Assembly (NCBI RefSeq): GCF_003843875.1
Contig: NZ_RKRF01000008.1
Span: 1 to 64,000, forward strand
DNA from: Aquisalibacillus elongatus
Lineage (GTDB): Bacteria > Bacillota > Bacilli > Bacillales > Alkalibacillaceae
Direction of reading: 5' to 3'
DNA: 64,000 nucleotides
Below are positions 24,373 through 32,593 of this stretch, one piece after another. A program made the translations under genes and the position numbers. Below the pieces are notes generated by a model, which was given only the letters and a program-made list of their open reading frames with translations, searched no databases and was not told where the DNA came from. Position 1 is the first letter of the stretch; each line of letters starts with the position of its first letter.

Positions 24373-25155
24373 ATGGGACAGGACTTTCAAACGATTGTGT
24401 ACGATGTGAATCAAGGTGTTGCGACGATCAAGCTCAATCGCCCGTGGGCGTATAATGCGTTTACGAAAGAGATGAACCGTGAAATAACGAAGGCATTGAA
24501 GCTATCGAGCAAAAATGAAGACGTTCGTTGCATTGTCATTACGGGTGAAGGAAAAGCCTTTTGCTCCGGGCAGGATTTGCAAGACGTTGATGAAAAGACG
24601 AATCACGCGGACTTTTTGCGTTCGCGTTATCATCCCATGTTAAAAACGTTAAAAGAAATTGACCTACCAGTGGTTGCGGCTGTAAATGGTACAGCAGCCG
24701 GAGCAGGATTGAGTTTAGCATTAGCTTGTGATTTTAGGTTAGTCAAATCAGGCACTAAGTTTATGAGCGCCTTTATGGGAGTTGGGCTCGTGCCCGACTC
24801 GGGGATGATGTATGTGCTACCTCGAATTGTTGGCTATGCCAAGTCAATGGAAATCGTCACACTAAACAAACCTATAACAAGTGATGAGGCCCATAAGTTA
24901 GGACTTGTAACGGAACTCATTGAGCCAGATGAATGGGGTGAGAAAACGTCAGCATTTGCCAAGCAACTAGCGAATTTACCAACGAAAGCATTCTCGCTTG
25001 TTAAGCGCTACATGATGGATAGTATGCACGAGTCTTACGAAGAGTTTTTGGATAAAGAGGCCCAAGCTCAGCGTATTGCTGGTCAGTCTGAGGACCATCA
25101 AGAAGGGCTTCAGTCGTTTAAAGACAAACGGAAACCGCATTTTATAGGGAAATAG
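24373..25155 (+). CDS. paaG: Ring-epoxide isomerase, PaaG-type crotonase
   Basis: 260 residues from ATG 24373, with aggggagtaag supplying the ribosome site. Crotonase family, but the two catalytic Glu are absent: the loops read GAGLSLALACD and MGVGLVPDSGMMYVLPR. The Asp in VPDSG corresponds to the catalytic Asp of PaaG, which isomerises the ring-1,2-epoxide to oxepin-CoA. Order and spacing (two bases after the previous stop) agree with a role in the same pathway. Confidence 0.88.
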   Translation: MGQDFQTIVYDVNQGVATIKLNRPWAYNAFTKEMNREITKALKLSSKNEDVRCIVITGEGKAFCSGQDLQDVDEKTNHADFLRSRYHPMLKTLKEIDLPVVAAVNGTAAGAGLSLALACDFRLVKSGTKFMSAFMGVGLVPDSGMMYVLPRIVGYAKSMEIVTLNKPITSDEAHKLGLVTELIEPDEWGEKTSAFAKQLANLPTKAFSLVKRYMMDSMHESYEEFLDKEAQAQRIAGQSEDHQEGLQSFKDKRKPHFIGK

Positions 25156-25185
25156 TTAATAGATTAATAGAAGGAGTGATTCGAA

Positions 25186-26703
25186 ATGGAACTGACAAAA
25201 GAAGCCATTCAAGAAGTCGGAGAGATGAAGCGAAAGCATTATGCGATGGTCATTAATGGAGAGCGTGTAGAGAGTGCATCAGGTGATACGCTCGAAACCT
25301 TTGACCCTGCAAAAGGCGAGACGATTGCCACGGTTGCAAAAGCTAATGAGGAGGATACAGAAAAAGCGGTTCAAGCCGCACGACAAGCATTTGATCATGG
25401 AAAATGGCGCAAGTACCCAGTTGGAAAGCGTGCGCGAGTCATGAACCAGATTGCCTCGATTATGCGCTCGCGTTTTAAAGAATTAGTCGAAATGGAAGTC
25501 TTAAATAGCGGAAAGTCTGTTGGTGCCGCAACGGTGCAAATTAATCAGGCGATCGAAGACTTTGAGTTTTACGCAGGTGCAATTGTTGGACATCGTGGTG
25601 TAGTAAACAATATGCCGTACGGCTTTTTTAACTATACACATAAGGAGCCAGTAGGTGTTTGTGCACAAATTATTCCGTGGAACTACCCGATGATGATGGC
25701 GGCATGGAAGATTGCACCAGCGATTGCAGCAGGTTGTTCGGTGGTCATTAAACCGGCAAGTCTAACGCCAATTACGGCAATTTTAATCAATGAAATTTGT
25801 CATGAAGCGGGTGTTCCAGAAGGTGTCGTTAACACAGTTCCAGGCTCGGGTGCAGTCGTCGGCGATTACTTAGTTCAGCATGAAGACATTAATAAAGTCG
25901 CGTTCACAGGATCAACGCCTACAGGGAAAGACATAATGGAGAAAGCTTCACAGACACTAAAGCGAATCACACTTGAGCTTGGCGGAAAGTCGCCGAATAT
26001 CGTTTTTGAAGATGCGGATATGGAAGCGGCTGTCCCAGGGTCGCTATTCGGTATTTTCTTCAACACTGGTCAGTCGTGTGAGGCGCGCTCGCGAATGTTT
26101 GTCCACGAATCGATTTACGATGAATTTATGGAACAATTCGTTGAGAAAACGAAACAGTTAAAATCAGGCGATCCATTTGATAAAGGTACGCACTTAGGCT
26201 CTATTATTAGTCAAGAACAGCTTAATGTCATTGATAGTTATGTTCAGTCAGCCATTGCGGATGGCGCGACTGTATTAACAGGCGGTAAACAAATGTATCC
26301 GGAAGGTTTTGAAAACGGCTACTGGTATGAGCCGACGGTTATTACGGATGTTACACCGGATATGAAGGCAGTTCGTGAGGAAATATTCGGACCGGTTGTG
26401 GTTGTAGAGAAGTTTAGTGACGAAAAAGACGTCATTAAGCGTGCTAATGATACGAAATACGGCTTAGGGTCATCGATTTGGACGACAAATCAAGGGCGCG
26501 CCACACGTGTTGCGCATCAGATCCAAGCAGGGATCGTGATGGTCAACAGTCCATTCTCAGCATTCCCAGGTACGCCATTTGGAGGCTATAAGGAGTCAGG
26601 CTTTGGCCGTGAATTATCAGTTGAAACGTTAGACCTTTACATGGAAGATAAAAGCGTTTTATCTTACTACGGACCAAAACCATTAAATCCATTCGGAGTA
26701 TAG
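25186..26703 (+). CDS. Aldehyde dehydrogenase of the phenylacetate operon
   Basis: 505 residues of the NAD(P)-dependent ALDH superfamily. Motifs: IIPWNYPMMMA near 166, FTGSTPTGK near 243, ELGGKSPNIVF (general-base Glu near 265) and FNTGQSCEARSR with the catalytic Cys near 300. In the standard pathway PaaZ oxidises the ring-opened semialdehyde with a fused ALDH domain and hydrolyses oxepin-CoA with a MaoC domain. This protein has no MaoC domain. It may replace the ALDH part of PaaZ or act on phenylacetaldehyde. A ribosome site aaggagtga precedes the ATG. Confidence 0.85.
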   Translation: MELTKEAIQEVGEMKRKHYAMVINGERVESASGDTLETFDPAKGETIATVAKANEEDTEKAVQAARQAFDHGKWRKYPVGKRARVMNQIASIMRSRFKELVEMEVLNSGKSVGAATVQINQAIEDFEFYAGAIVGHRGVVNNMPYGFFNYTHKEPVGVCAQIIPWNYPMMMAAWKIAPAIAAGCSVVIKPASLTPITAILINEICHEAGVPEGVVNTVPGSGAVVGDYLVQHEDINKVAFTGSTPTGKDIMEKASQTLKRITLELGGKSPNIVFEDADMEAAVPGSLFGIFFNTGQSCEARSRMFVHESIYDEFMEQFVEKTKQLKSGDPFDKGTHLGSIISQEQLNVIDSYVQSAIADGATVLTGGKQMYPEGFENGYWYEPTVITDVTPDMKAVREEIFGPVVVVEKFSDEKDVIKRANDTKYGLGSSIWTTNQGRATRVAHQIQAGIVMVNSPFSAFPGTPFGGYKESGFGRELSVETLDLYMEDKSVLSYYGPKPLNPFGV

Positions 26704-26717
26704 AAAGGTTGATACCC

Positions 26718-27593
26718 ATGACGATTCAACATGTAACCGTCGTGGGAGCCGGTGTTATGGGGCGAGGCATCGCATATGTCTCGGCCCTTTCCGGCTTTAA
26801 CACGACACTGGTTGATGTATCGGAAAAACAATTAAATGACGCGTTAGGTTCAGCTAAAAAAACGGCGCAAAAAGGGATTGAACTTGGAAAAGTAACTGAA
26901 TCCGACTACGAGAACCTTTTACAAAACCTACAGTTATCACAAGACTTGGCAATAACGGTACAGAGGACAGACTTAGTAATCGAAGCCGTGCCTGAAAAAC
27001 GTGAGATCAAACAAAACGTTTTGGAAACAGCGTGCAAACACGCGCCCAAACACACCGTTTTAGCATCTAACACCTCAACGATTAGCCCAACAGAATTAGG
27101 GTCGTTTACCGAACGACCAAGCCAAGTGGCTGTTATGCATTTTTTTAACCCCGTACATAAAATGCGCTTAGTCGAAATCGTTCGAGGATTAGAAACGAGT
27201 GACCACACAGTAGAGACGATCCGCAAGACGGCAGAAGCGATGAACAAGGAAACCGTTGAGGTTAATGAATTCCCTGGATTTGTCACAAGTCGGATCAGTG
27301 CATTAGTTGGAAACGAGGCCTTTCACATGCTACAAGAAGGCGTGGCCTCAGCTGAAGATATCGATAAGGCGATCAAGCTTGGACTCAACTACCCTATGGG
27401 GCCGCTTGAATTAGGCGATTTGGTCGGACTTGATGCAAGGCTGAATAATTTAAAATACTTGCATGAAACCTTAGGCGAAAAATACCGCCCAGCACCTCTG
27501 TTAGAGCAATATGTAAAAGCTGGACGTTTAGGTCGAAAAACGGGCAAAGGGGTTTACGACTATACCGCAAAAGGTGAGTTGGTGAAAAAATGA
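26718..27593 (+). CDS. paaH: 3-hydroxyacyl-CoA dehydrogenase (PaaH-type)
   Basis: 291 residues from ATG 26718. The Rossmann motif VVGAGVMGRGIAY (residues 8-20) binds NAD. HFFNPVHKMRLVEIVRG (near 136, with catalytic His) and the C-terminal domain (EFPGFVTSRI; NYPMGPLELGDLVGLD) complete it. It would oxidise the 3-hydroxyadipyl-CoA intermediate. Four-base overlap with the following thiolase gene supports coupling. Confidence 0.9.
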   Translation: MTIQHVTVVGAGVMGRGIAYVSALSGFNTTLVDVSEKQLNDALGSAKKTAQKGIELGKVTESDYENLLQNLQLSQDLAITVQRTDLVIEAVPEKREIKQNVLETACKHAPKHTVLASNTSTISPTELGSFTERPSQVAVMHFFNPVHKMRLVEIVRGLETSDHTVETIRKTAEAMNKETVEVNEFPGFVTSRISALVGNEAFHMLQEGVASAEDIDKAIKLGLNYPMGPLELGDLVGLDARLNNLKYLHETLGEKYRPAPLLEQYVKAGRLGRKTGKGVYDYTAKGELVKK

Positions 27594-28795
27594 AAGAAGT
27601 TGTCATTGTTGATGCCGTAAGAACACCGATTGGAAGGTATAAAGGGGCGTTAAAACACGTGCGCCCAGATGATTTAGGGGCTATTGTGATCAAAGCCTTG
27701 CTTGAGCGAAATCCGGATTTACCATCCGGAGCAATTGAGGAAGTAATTTTAGGAAACGCCAATCAGGCTGGGGAAGATAACCGAAATGTGGCCCGGATGT
27801 CGGCGCTACTAGCAGGTTTGCCGGTTGAAGTAGCAGGTACGACCGTCAATCGATTGTGTGGGTCTGGTATGGATGCCGTCATGCAAGCATCTCGTGCGAT
27901 TGCAATAGGTGACGGTGATGTTTATATCGCTGGCGGAACCGAAAGTATGACACGCGCGCCTTTTGTTATGGCAAAGCCTAATAAGGAGTTTCCGCGTGGG
28001 AATATGGAAATGTACGATACGACCATCGGGTGGCGTTTTACGAATCCAAAGCTAGATGCCATGTATGGCTCAGATTCCATGCCTGAGACAGCTGAGAATG
28101 TCGCTAAACGCTATAACATCTCCCGTGAAGAACAAGACGAATTTGCGTTTGAAAGTCAAATGCGCGCCAAAACAGCGCTAGAGACGAATCGCTTTTCAAA
28201 CGAGATCGTCCCTGTTACTTATCAAGACCGTAAAGGAAACGAAATCACAGTCACGGACGATGAGCACCCACGCCCAAGTACAACACTAGAAAAACTTTCT
28301 CAATTACGACCGATTTTTGACGGAGGCACCGTGACAGCTGGGAATGCCTCTGGCGTGAACGATGGTGCTTCAGCCTTGTTAATCATGAGTGCAGAAAAAG
28401 CGAAAGAACTGCAGTTAAAGCCAATAGCCCGATATGTAGCAGGAGCGACAGCAGGTGTTGAACCAGCCGTTATGGGGCTTGGCCCGATTGATGCGACGCG
28501 AAAAGTTTTAAAACGCTCTGGCCAGAATGTTTCAGATATAGGTTTAGTCGAGTTGAATGAAGCATTTGCATCTCAGTCAATCGAATGCATGCGCCAACTC
28601 GAATTAGACCCATCAAACGTTAACGTAAACGGTGGTGCTATCGCATTTGGTCACCCACTCGGGGCAAGCGGCGCCCGAATTTTAACGACGCTCGTGCATG
28701 AAATGAAAAAGCGCAACACAAAGTATGGCCTTGCGACGATGTGTGTAGGCGTCGGTCAAGGTATTGCGACGGTCGTTGAAAATATTAGTGAATAG
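27590..28795 (+). CDS. paaJ: Beta-ketoadipyl-CoA thiolase (PaaJ-type)
   Basis: 401 residues of thiolase family. The nucleophilic Cys is in NRLCGSGMDAV near 91, the active-site His in GAIAFGHPLGASGAR near 355, and the second Cys in TMCVGVGQG near 388. It cleaves 3-oxoadipyl-CoA to acetyl-CoA and succinyl-CoA; a 400-residue length and the position after paaH support PaaJ. Ends the operon before array E. Confidence 0.89.
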   Translation: MKEVVIVDAVRTPIGRYKGALKHVRPDDLGAIVIKALLERNPDLPSGAIEEVILGNANQAGEDNRNVARMSALLAGLPVEVAGTTVNRLCGSGMDAVMQASRAIAIGDGDVYIAGGTESMTRAPFVMAKPNKEFPRGNMEMYDTTIGWRFTNPKLDAMYGSDSMPETAENVAKRYNISREEQDEFAFESQMRAKTALETNRFSNEIVPVTYQDRKGNEITVTDDEHPRPSTTLEKLSQLRPIFDGGTVTAGNASGVNDGASALLIMSAEKAKELQLKPIARYVAGATAGVEPAVMGLGPIDATRKVLKRSGQNVSDIGLVELNEAFASQSIECMRQLELDPSNVNVNGGAIAFGHPLGASGARILTTLVHEMKKRNTKYGLATMCVGVGQGIATVVENISE

Positions 28796-28797
28796 AA

Positions 28798-28860
28798 TTT
28801 ACTGACGGTTTCAAAGGTTTTTCTGTTGGATTTTTAAAGTTTACTGTCGGATTATATAGG
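28798..28860. repeat. 21-bp-periodic array E, motif TTTACTGTCGG
   Basis: Three units at 28798, 28819 and 28840 (TTTACTGACGG, TTTTCTGTTGG, TTTACTGTCGG), exactly 21 bp apart, filling the 76-bp gap between the thiolase and the NMO-type gene. The last unit runs into the aggagg ribosome site. Confidence 0.8.
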
Positions 28861-28871
28861 AGGTCGCGACC

Positions 28872-29834
28872 ATGAATCCAGTGTGTGACATACTCAAAAT
28901 CAAAAAACCAATCATTCAAGGTGGGATGGGAAACATCAGCAATGCCGAGCTTACTTCTGCCGTCTCCAATGCAGGTGGCCTTGGCACAATAGGATGCGGG
29001 ACAATGACACCGAGCGAAGTTGAAGAAAAAATCATTCAAACGAAAAACATGACCGACCAACCTTTTGCCGTCAACATTGCGCTTGCGGTTTCACCACATC
29101 CCGACCAGCTAATTGACCTTGTCATCGAGCATCAAGTGCCTGTTATCTCGCTATCGGCAGGCAATCCAGCTCCCTATATCCCGCGATTACATGAACATGG
29201 CATCAAAGTGATGACGTTAGTAGCGTCCGTCAAACATGCGAAAAAGGCAGAAGAAGCGGGGGCGGACCTCTTAGTTGCAGAAGGTTACGAAGCGGCAGGG
29301 ATTAACTCGAATTTAGAACTCACGACGTTTACGTTAATCCCGCAAATTGTAGAAAACGTACGTGTGCCAGTTATTGCCGCAGGTGGGATCGGTGACGGAA
29401 AAGGCTTAGCTGCCGCACTGATGCTTGGAGCAAGCGGCGTCCAGATGGGAACACGTTTTATCGCAACAAAAGAAGCCCCATTTCACCAAAACTATAAAGA
29501 AAAAATTCTAGCCGTAAACGGAACAGGAACGACGATTGTTGGGAGATCAGTTGGTCAAATTAGACGCATCTTACAAACGCCTTACGCTGAAAAACTAACC
29601 GATTTAGAAAAGTCTGGTTTAACCGAAGAACAATACCGACAAATGACATCAGAAGAACATCATTGCAAAGGTGCCTTAGAAGGTGACCTAGAGAACGGAT
29701 TTCTAAATAGTGGTCAAATATCAGGCTTAATCGAGGACATTCCAACGGTAAACGAACTAATCGATCACATGATTCAACAGGCAACAGACCAAATCGAACA
29801 GTCGAGACATTTACTACCCAATAAAATTATTTGA
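28872..29834 (+). CDS. Nitronate monooxygenase / enoyl-reductase II-like flavoprotein
   Basis: 320 residues, TIM-barrel FMN protein. IIQGGMGNISNAELTSAVSNAGGLG at 14-38 (flavin and substrate site), SLSAGNPAPYI near 94, GYEAAGI near 139, PVIAAGGIGDG and GASGVQMGTRFI near 171-200 are typical of the 2-nitropropane dioxygenase/FabK superfamily. Reaction could be nitronate oxidation or enoyl reduction. Placement right behind the paa operon and often found in acyl-CoA gene clusters suggests a detoxifying or accessory role. Ribosome site aggagg. Confidence 0.83.
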   Translation: MNPVCDILKIKKPIIQGGMGNISNAELTSAVSNAGGLGTIGCGTMTPSEVEEKIIQTKNMTDQPFAVNIALAVSPHPDQLIDLVIEHQVPVISLSAGNPAPYIPRLHEHGIKVMTLVASVKHAKKAEEAGADLLVAEGYEAAGINSNLELTTFTLIPQIVENVRVPVIAAGGIGDGKGLAAALMLGASGVQMGTRFIATKEAPFHQNYKEKILAVNGTGTTIVGRSVGQIRRILQTPYAEKLTDLEKSGLTEEQYRQMTSEEHHCKGALEGDLENGFLNSGQISGLIEDIPTVNELIDHMIQQATDQIEQSRHLLPNKII

Positions 29835-29859
29835 AAATGGTGAGTTTTCTAATAATAAA

Positions 29860-29888
29860 TTGACCGTTTTATTACGCAATGATAAAAT
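29860..29888 (+). promoter_or_regulatory. Promoter of the thioesterase / PheDH / oxoacid dehydrogenase operon
   Basis: TTGACC (29860-29865) and TAAAAT (29883-29888), exact 17-bp spacing. Predicted start near 29895, upstream of a 30-gene-scale gap boundary and directly before the CGTT-N7-CGTTAT motif and a cre site. Confidence 0.7.
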
Positions 29889-29890
29889 AG

Positions 29891-29907
29891 CGTTATAATA
29901 TCGTTAT
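29891..29907. promoter_or_regulatory. Candidate PaaX-type operator over the start site
   Basis: CGTTATAATATCGTTAT, the same CGTT-N7-CGTTAT pattern seen in reverse orientation at 20465-20481 in the paaA promoter. Both overlap the expected transcription start. Confidence 0.35.
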
Positions 29908-29922
29908 ATAAAAACAAATTCA

Positions 29923-29936
29923 TGAAAGCGCTTTTA
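29923..29936. promoter_or_regulatory. CcpA cre site
   Basis: TGAAAGCGCTTTTA fits the cre consensus WGNAASCGNWWNCA in 13 of 14 positions. Location about 30-40 bp past the predicted start would give road-block catabolite repression of the operon. Confidence 0.7.
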
Positions 29937-29950
29937 TAGGAAGTGATGAC

Positions 29951-30349
29951 GTGAAGCCAGGTATGAATATTGGACGTCAGGAGACGATCCAAATAAATGT
30001 GACAGAAGATATGTTTGCTAGTTTCGAAGGCCATGTGGTCCATCCTGTGTACTCAACTGTCGCAATGGTGTACCACATGGAGTGGGTATCACGTAAAATC
30101 ATTCTTCCTTTTTTAGAAGACCATGAAGAAGGCATGGGAGCCGCCGTTCAAATTAAACATATTAACGCCGCCCCTTTACACACTCAAGTTACCCTCACAG
30201 CCACCCTTACAGAACACCACAACGAACAAGTAATCACGACAGTAGAGGCTCGAACAGAACGCGGTTTAATAGGAAAAGGGGAAGTTAAGCAAGTGATTTT
30301 GCCTAAAAAAATCATTCAGTCAAAAATCTCATCAATAGAATCTACTTAA
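29951..30349 (+). CDS. Hotdog-fold thioesterase, FlK-like
   Basis: 132 residues from GTG 29951 (aggaagtga upstream). The segments TIQINVTEDMFASFEG, VHPVYSTVAMVYHMEWVSRKI and AAVQIKHINAAPLHTQV follow the pattern of thioesterases related to the fluoroacetyl-CoA thioesterase FlK. It opens the operon that includes the phenylalanine-dehydrogenase-like and oxoacid dehydrogenase genes. A role in hydrolysing stalled aryl-acyl-CoA, or a MaoC-like hotdog function missing from the ALDH, can be imagined but is not shown. Thirty bases separate it from the next gene. Confidence 0.75.
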   Translation: MKPGMNIGRQETIQINVTEDMFASFEGHVVHPVYSTVAMVYHMEWVSRKIILPFLEDHEEGMGAAVQIKHINAAPLHTQVTLTATLTEHHNEQVITTVEARTERGLIGKGEVKQVILPKKIIQSKISSIEST

Positions 30350-30385
30350 GTTAGTTGGTTAAATTCCTACAGTAGGAGGATGAGT

Positions 30386-31531
30386 ATGAGCTTCTTAACT
30401 GCATCATCTCAAAATAATCAAGACCGTTTTGCTTTACTAGAAAAAATGCAAGAACACGAACAAGTCGTCTTCTGCAATGACCCTTCCACGAATCTTCAAG
30501 CCATTATAGCAATACATAGTACCAAACTCGGCCCAGCCATTGGAGGATGTCGGATGCAGCCTTACGAGTCAGTCGATGACGCGTTGGATGACGTCCTGCG
30601 TTTGTCAAAAGGCATGAGTTATAAGTGTGCCGCCGCAGATGTCGACTTCGGTGGCGGGAAGGCCGTCATTATCGGTGACCCTAAAACGGATAAAACTCCA
30701 GAATTATTCCGGGCGTTTGGCCAGTTTGTCGATTCTTTAGGTGGACGCTTTTACACCGGGACCGATATGGGGACGAACATGGAAGACTTCGTTCACGCGA
30801 CGAAAGAAACGAATTGCATTGTTGGAATCCCTGAGGCGTATGGCGGAGGAGGAGATTCCTCGATTCCGACGGCCCAAAGTGTGATCTACGGTTTAAAAGC
30901 GACGAGCCAAATGCTTTATGGCCATGAGCATTTAGCCGATGTGACGTATGCAATTCAAGGGTTAGGAAAAGTTGGGTTCAAGGTAGCGCAACGACTTTTA
31001 GAAGAAGGGGCACACATTTACGTATCGGATATTAGTGATGAGCGCATTCAGGACATTCAGGAAATAGCCAATACCACAAACGGCTCCGTCATGGTCGTTG
31101 ATAAAAACGCCATTTACTCCCAGCCAGCTGATATATTCGTCCCATGTGCACTTGGCGGTATTATTAATGACGCAACGATTGAGCAGTTCCAATTTAAAGC
31201 CATTGCAGGGTCTGCTAATAACCAGCTTTTAGATGAGGAACACGGCATTAAACTTGCGGATAAAGGCATATTGTACGCCCCTGATTACATTATTAATGCA
31301 GGCGGATTAATTCAAGTATCCGATGAACTTTACGGCGCAAATAGAGAGCGCGTGCTCCTTAAAACGAAAGAGATTTATAATACAATGCTAGAAGTTTATA
31401 AGCAAGCTGAGTTAAAACAAATCTCAACGGTTGAAGCGGCAAATCAATTCTGTGAAAAAGTGATGGCCGACCGTGAAAAACGAAATAGTTTTTATACGCG
31501 TTCGGTTCGACCGAAGTGGAATATCCGTTAG
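30386..31531 (+). CDS. Glu/Leu/Phe/Val-type amino-acid dehydrogenase, probably phenylalanine dehydrogenase
   Basis: 381 residues from the ATG at 30386, six bases after AGGAGG; an ATG at 30380 abuts that site. NAD-dependent oxidative deaminase with Lys75 and Lys80 in [13 protein letters not shown], and the Rossmann motif [12 protein letters not shown]. The substrate-pocket segment [14 protein letters not shown] has Asn (131) where leucine dehydrogenases have Val. In phenylalanine dehydrogenases this Asn is known to matter for aromatic preference. With the phenylacetyl-CoA pathway adjacent, Phe to phenylpyruvate is the best guess. Leucine dehydrogenase is the alternative. Confidence 0.8.
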   Translation: MSFLTASSQNNQDRFALLEKMQEHEQVVFCNDPSTNLQAIIAIHSTKLGPAIGGCRMQPYESVDDALDDVLRLSKGMSYKCAAADVDFGGGKAVIIGDPKTDKTPELFRAFGQFVDSLGGRFYTGTDMGTNMEDFVHATKETNCIVGIPEAYGGGGDSSIPTAQSVIYGLKATSQMLYGHEHLADVTYAIQGLGKVGFKVAQRLLEEGAHIYVSDISDERIQDIQEIANTTNGSVMVVDKNAIYSQPADIFVPCALGGIINDATIEQFQFKAIAGSANNQLLDEEHGIKLADKGILYAPDYIINAGGLIQVSDELYGANRERVLLKTKEIYNTMLEVYKQAELKQISTVEAANQFCEKVMADREKRNSFYTRSVRPKWNIR

Positions 31532-31543
31532 GAGGTGCCGATT

Positions 31544-32593
31544 TTGGAAGAACAATTTCCAATAATTAAAGTCATGGATGACGAAGGAAAACTCGTTGAT
31601 CCAGATGTTCAAATCGATTCTGAGTTAGTTAAAAAATTGTACTACCATATGACGCGCATCAGACTGTTTGACCGGAAAGCAATTAGCTTACAACGGCAAG
31701 GACGAATTGGGACTTACCCACCTTATGAAGGCCAAGAAGCAGCTCAAGTAGGAAGCGTCATGGCACTAAATGGTGGCGATTGGGTTTTTCCGACATATAG
31801 AGATCACGGAGCGACTTTAACGTTTGGCGCTGATATGGTAAGGACGTTTTTATATTGGAACGGCCGCGCAGAAGGCTGCGTACCACCGGAAGGTAAAAAT
31901 ATTTTCCCAGCAGCGGTCCCAATTGCAACCCAAATTCCGCACGCCGTTGGAACAGCCTGGGCAGAGAAGCGTAAAGGCACTGACCATGTGGCGCTTGTTT
32001 ATTTTGGAGATGGCGCAACATCCGAAGGCGATTTTCATGAAGGGTTAAACTTCGCAAGTGTGTTCCAAACGCCGACTGTCTTTTTTAACCAAAATAATCG
32101 TTACGCCATTTCAGTTCCAGTTGAAAAACAAATGCATTCAAAGACAATCGCACAAAAAGGTTTGGCGTATGACATTCCAAGCGTACGCGTGGACGGCAAT
32201 GATGTTTTAGCCGTTTATGAAGAGACACAAAAAGCTGTTAAGCGTGCGCGACAAGGAGAAGGCCCAACACTAATTGAAGCGGTCACGTGGCGCACAGGCG
32301 CTCATACAACAGCTGATGATCCGACGAAATATCGTCCTGAAGCTCAAGGGGAGTCCGTCGTTCACCCACTCGATCGATTAGAACGATTGATGAAAAATGA
32401 AAACCTTTGGGATGAAGCTTGGATCAATCAAGTGCAGCTTGAGCTTGAAAATGAAGTCGAAGTGGCAGTCGAAGCGATGGAAAATTATCCGAAAGCCAAC
32501 CCGGAAGACTTATTTGATCACGTCTTTGAAACGTTGCCAGAGCAACTTGATGAACAGAAACAATCCTATCTCGACCTTATAGGGAGGGGTTAA
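31544..32593 (+). CDS. 2-oxoacid dehydrogenase E1 component, alpha subunit
   Basis: 349 residues. The start is taken as TTG 31544, eight bases after AGGAGG (31530-31535); the GTG at 31535 overlaps the ribosome site. TPP-binding signature GDGATSEGDFHEGLNFA...NN near 153-185; the substrate and E1b contact segments RQGRIGTYPPYEGQEAAQ and HTTADDPTKYR are typical of PDH/BCKDH type E1a. It makes the first half of the decarboxylase that turns a 2-oxoacid into an acyl group. Its partner E1b follows directly. Confidence 0.9.
   Translation: MEEQFPIIKVMDDEGKLVDPDVQIDSELVKKLYYHMTRIRLFDRKAISLQRQGRIGTYPPYEGQEAAQVGSVMALNGGDWVFPTYRDHGATLTFGADMVRTFLYWNGRAEGCVPPEGKNIFPAAVPIATQIPHAVGTAWAEKRKGTDHVALVYFGDGATSEGDFHEGLNFASVFQTPTVFFNQNNRYAISVPVEKQMHSKTIAQKGLAYDIPSVRVDGNDVLAVYEETQKAVKRARQGEGPTLIEAVTWRTGAHTTADDPTKYRPEAQGESVVHPLDRLERLMKNENLWDEAWINQVQLELENEVEVAVEAMENYPKANPEDLFDHVFETLPEQLDEQKQSYLDLIGRG

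Noticed and set aside
30386..31531. Leucine dehydrogenase (Bcd) annotation
   Set aside because: Kept as an alternative only. The [11 protein letters not shown] pocket, with Asn rather than Val, and the phenylacetate context favour phenylalanine dehydrogenase.
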